Part shown: positions 5,983 through 7,183 of the stretch, one piece after another
Layout of the letters: each line of letters opens with the position of its first letter
How positions within the stretch are numbered: position 1 is the first letter of the stretch
Source: Bacillota bacterium
Lineage (GTDB): Bacteria > Bacillota > Clostridia > DSM-8532
Assembly (NCBI GenBank): GCA_023411795.1
Contig: JAEYOK010000012.1
Location: 1-7,183, forward strand
DNA: 7,183 nt
Reading direction: 5' to 3'
Program-made: the position numbers and the translations under genes
The notes under the pieces: generated by a model
The model's input: only the letters and a program-made list of their open reading frames with translations
The model's database searches: none
What the model was told of the DNA's origin: nothing

Positions 5983-7182
5983 ATGGGACTTTTAATAAAG
6001 AACGATAGGGTTACTCCAGAAATTGGAGCACAGTTGACAAACCTTTGTCCATTTGGTGCGTTAGAATACCTAAATGGAAAGTTGGAAGTGAATGCTGGTT
6101 GTAAAAATTGTAAGGTATGTATCAAGAAAGGCCCTGCTGGTATAATAACTTGGGAGGAGCCGGAATCTTTCAATGAAGTAAATAAACAAGATTGGCGCGG
6201 AATTGCTGTGTATGCAGAGATTCGCAACAATAAACTGCATCCTGTAGCTCTTGAGTTAATTGGTAAGGCCCTTGAACTGGCCATGGTTAACAAGCACCCA
6301 GTTTATGTTCTCTTAATAGGCAACAGGACGGAACAAATTACTGAAGAGTTGCAACACTACGGTGTAGATAGCATATACGTATATGACAATCCTTGTTTTG
6401 AGTATTTCGACATAACTCCTTATGCTAATGTATTTTTTGATTTTATACAAAAGGTCAAACCTTCTTCTATTCTTGTAGGCGCTACAAATCTCGGACGGTC
6501 ACTAGCACCGAAGGTTGCGGCACGCTGTAATACGGGGTTGACAGCTGATTGTACTCGGCTTGAGATGCGTGAAAATACGGATCTTATACAGATTCGTCCT
6601 GCCTTTGGCGGTAATATCATGGCTCAGATTGTTACTCCTCAAACTCGACCACAGTTTTGCACGGTTCGTTATAAGATTTTCTCTGCACCAGAACGCAAGG
6701 CTGAACTACATGGTACAGTTTGCAGAATGTCAATAAGTGACAGTATGTTGAAAAGTCAAACGAAAATTCTTTCAATCAAACCGAAGAAGGAAGAAAAAGA
6801 TATCTCCGATGCCGATGTTATCATTGCTTGCGGCCGAGGAATTAGGAACGAGAATGATATTGAACTTGTCAAACAGCTTGCTATTTTGCTGCATGCGCAA
6901 ATTGCCTGTACACGTCCATTGATAGAAAATGGTTGGATGGATTCAAGACATCAAATTGGACTTTCCGGGCGTACCGTGAAACCAAAGCTAATCATTACCA
7001 TAGGTGTTTCCGGTTCTGTACAATTTTCTGCCGGTATGCGTGGAAGCAGTTGCATCGTAGCTATTAATGATGACCCAGCCGCATCTATTTTCAACATTGC
7101 CCATATTGGTATTGTTGGCGATTTGTACGATGTATTGCCAAAACTTATAGAGAAAATTCGAGGAGAAATCGAAAATGTATAA
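5983..7182 (+). CDS. etfA: Electron transfer flavoprotein alpha subunit with N-terminal ferredoxin domain
   Basis: The alpha subunit, 399 residues; longer than a simple EtfA (about 310-330) because of an N-terminal ferredoxin-like domain at about residues 1-60. That domain keeps Cys22-Pro and Cys40, Cys43 and Cys46, the four ligands of one [4Fe-4S] cluster. The three Cys of the other site are absent and its fourth is Gly50. Residues 73-265 form the alpha/beta domain. The FAD domain follows, with RPLIENGWMD (311-320), GLSGRTVKPK (326-335), GVSGSVQFSAGM (341-352) and AINDDPAASIF (360-370). The usual Gln-His of the FAD signature is Gln-Phe (347-348). GAGG overlapping the etfB stop serves as ribosome binding site. 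This architecture is known from CarE of caffeyl-CoA reductase and LctC of the lactate dehydrogenase/Etf complex in Acetobacterium. The partner dehydrogenase is probably encoded next. Confidence 0.95.
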   Translation: MGLLIKNDRVTPEIGAQLTNLCPFGALEYLNGKLEVNAGCKNCKVCIKKGPAGIITWEEPESFNEVNKQDWRGIAVYAEIRNNKLHPVALELIGKALELAMVNKHPVYVLLIGNRTEQITEELQHYGVDSIYVYDNPCFEYFDITPYANVFFDFIQKVKPSSILVGATNLGRSLAPKVAARCNTGLTADCTRLEMRENTDLIQIRPAFGGNIMAQIVTPQTRPQFCTVRYKIFSAPERKAELHGTVCRMSISDSMLKSQTKILSIKPKKEEKDISDADVIIACGRGIRNENDIELVKQLAILLHAQIACTRPLIENGWMDSRHQIGLSGRTVKPKLIITIGVSGSVQFSAGMRGSSCIVAINDDPAASIFNIAHIGIVGDLYDVLPKLIEKIRGEIENV

Positions 7183-7183
7183 A
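7175..7183 (+). CDS. Start of a further gene, cut by the window edge; possible flavin dehydrogenase partner
   Basis: ATG at 7175 opens a frame reading Met-Tyr-Lys to the window edge. It overlaps the etfA stop by eight bases and has AGGAG at 7161-7165, nine bases upstream, so it is a credible translationally coupled gene. Only three codons are visible, so the product cannot be read. By analogy with lctBCD, where a GlcD/LctD-type FAD oxidase follows the Etf genes, such an oxidase or an acyl-CoA dehydrogenase is the likeliest partner; this is inference from context only. Confidence 0.5.

Noticed and set aside
5859..6293. 144-codon reverse-strand open frame across the etfB/etfA junction
   Set aside because: Both forward genes are clear and conserved here; the reverse frame shows no motif and is a shadow.

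Overview
The window looks like chromosomal DNA from an anaerobic, AT-rich Firmicute, probably of the Clostridia/Negativicutes type. The evidence is strong Shine-Dalgarno sites (AAGGAGG, GGAGGTGAT), a GTG start, tight overlapping genes, and an electron-transfer flavoprotein (Etf) alpha subunit with an N-terminal ferredoxin domain, a form typical of strict anaerobes. This placement is inference; no rRNA, tRNA or other taxonomic marker is present.

Layout. Positions 1-917 hold no convincing gene: an AT-rich leader with short unrecognised open frames, a degenerate direct repeat and weak dyads. From 918 there is a forward-strand cluster. First comes a TRAP-transporter solute-binding lipoprotein (dctP type), whose reading frame is complete except for one in-frame TAG at codon 43. 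A 12-bp stem-loop follows, then an iron-type (GldA-like) alcohol dehydrogenase, then the small and large TRAP membrane subunits (dctQ, dctM). The dehydrogenase, dctQ and dctM are joined by stop/start overlaps. After a 158-bp gap with a good -10 box come etfB and etfA, and the first three codons of a further gene overlapping the etfA stop.

How the genes may work together. The TRAP system would import a small organic acid or sulfonate using an ion gradient, and the embedded NAD(P)-dependent dehydrogenase probably acts on that solute or a product of it. EtfBA carries the motifs of the bifurcating-type Etf family and one [4Fe-4S] site. The next gene starts Met-Tyr-Lys and is probably the flavin dehydrogenase partner, as in lactate dehydrogenase/Etf or caffeyl-CoA reductase/Etf complexes. 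The substrate cannot be read from the sequence.

The main oddity is the amber codon in dctP. It lies in the disordered linker between the lipobox cysteine and the binding domain, in an otherwise intact gene. Recoding (pyrrolysine or a suppressor tRNA), a fresh null mutation and a sequencing error all remain open.
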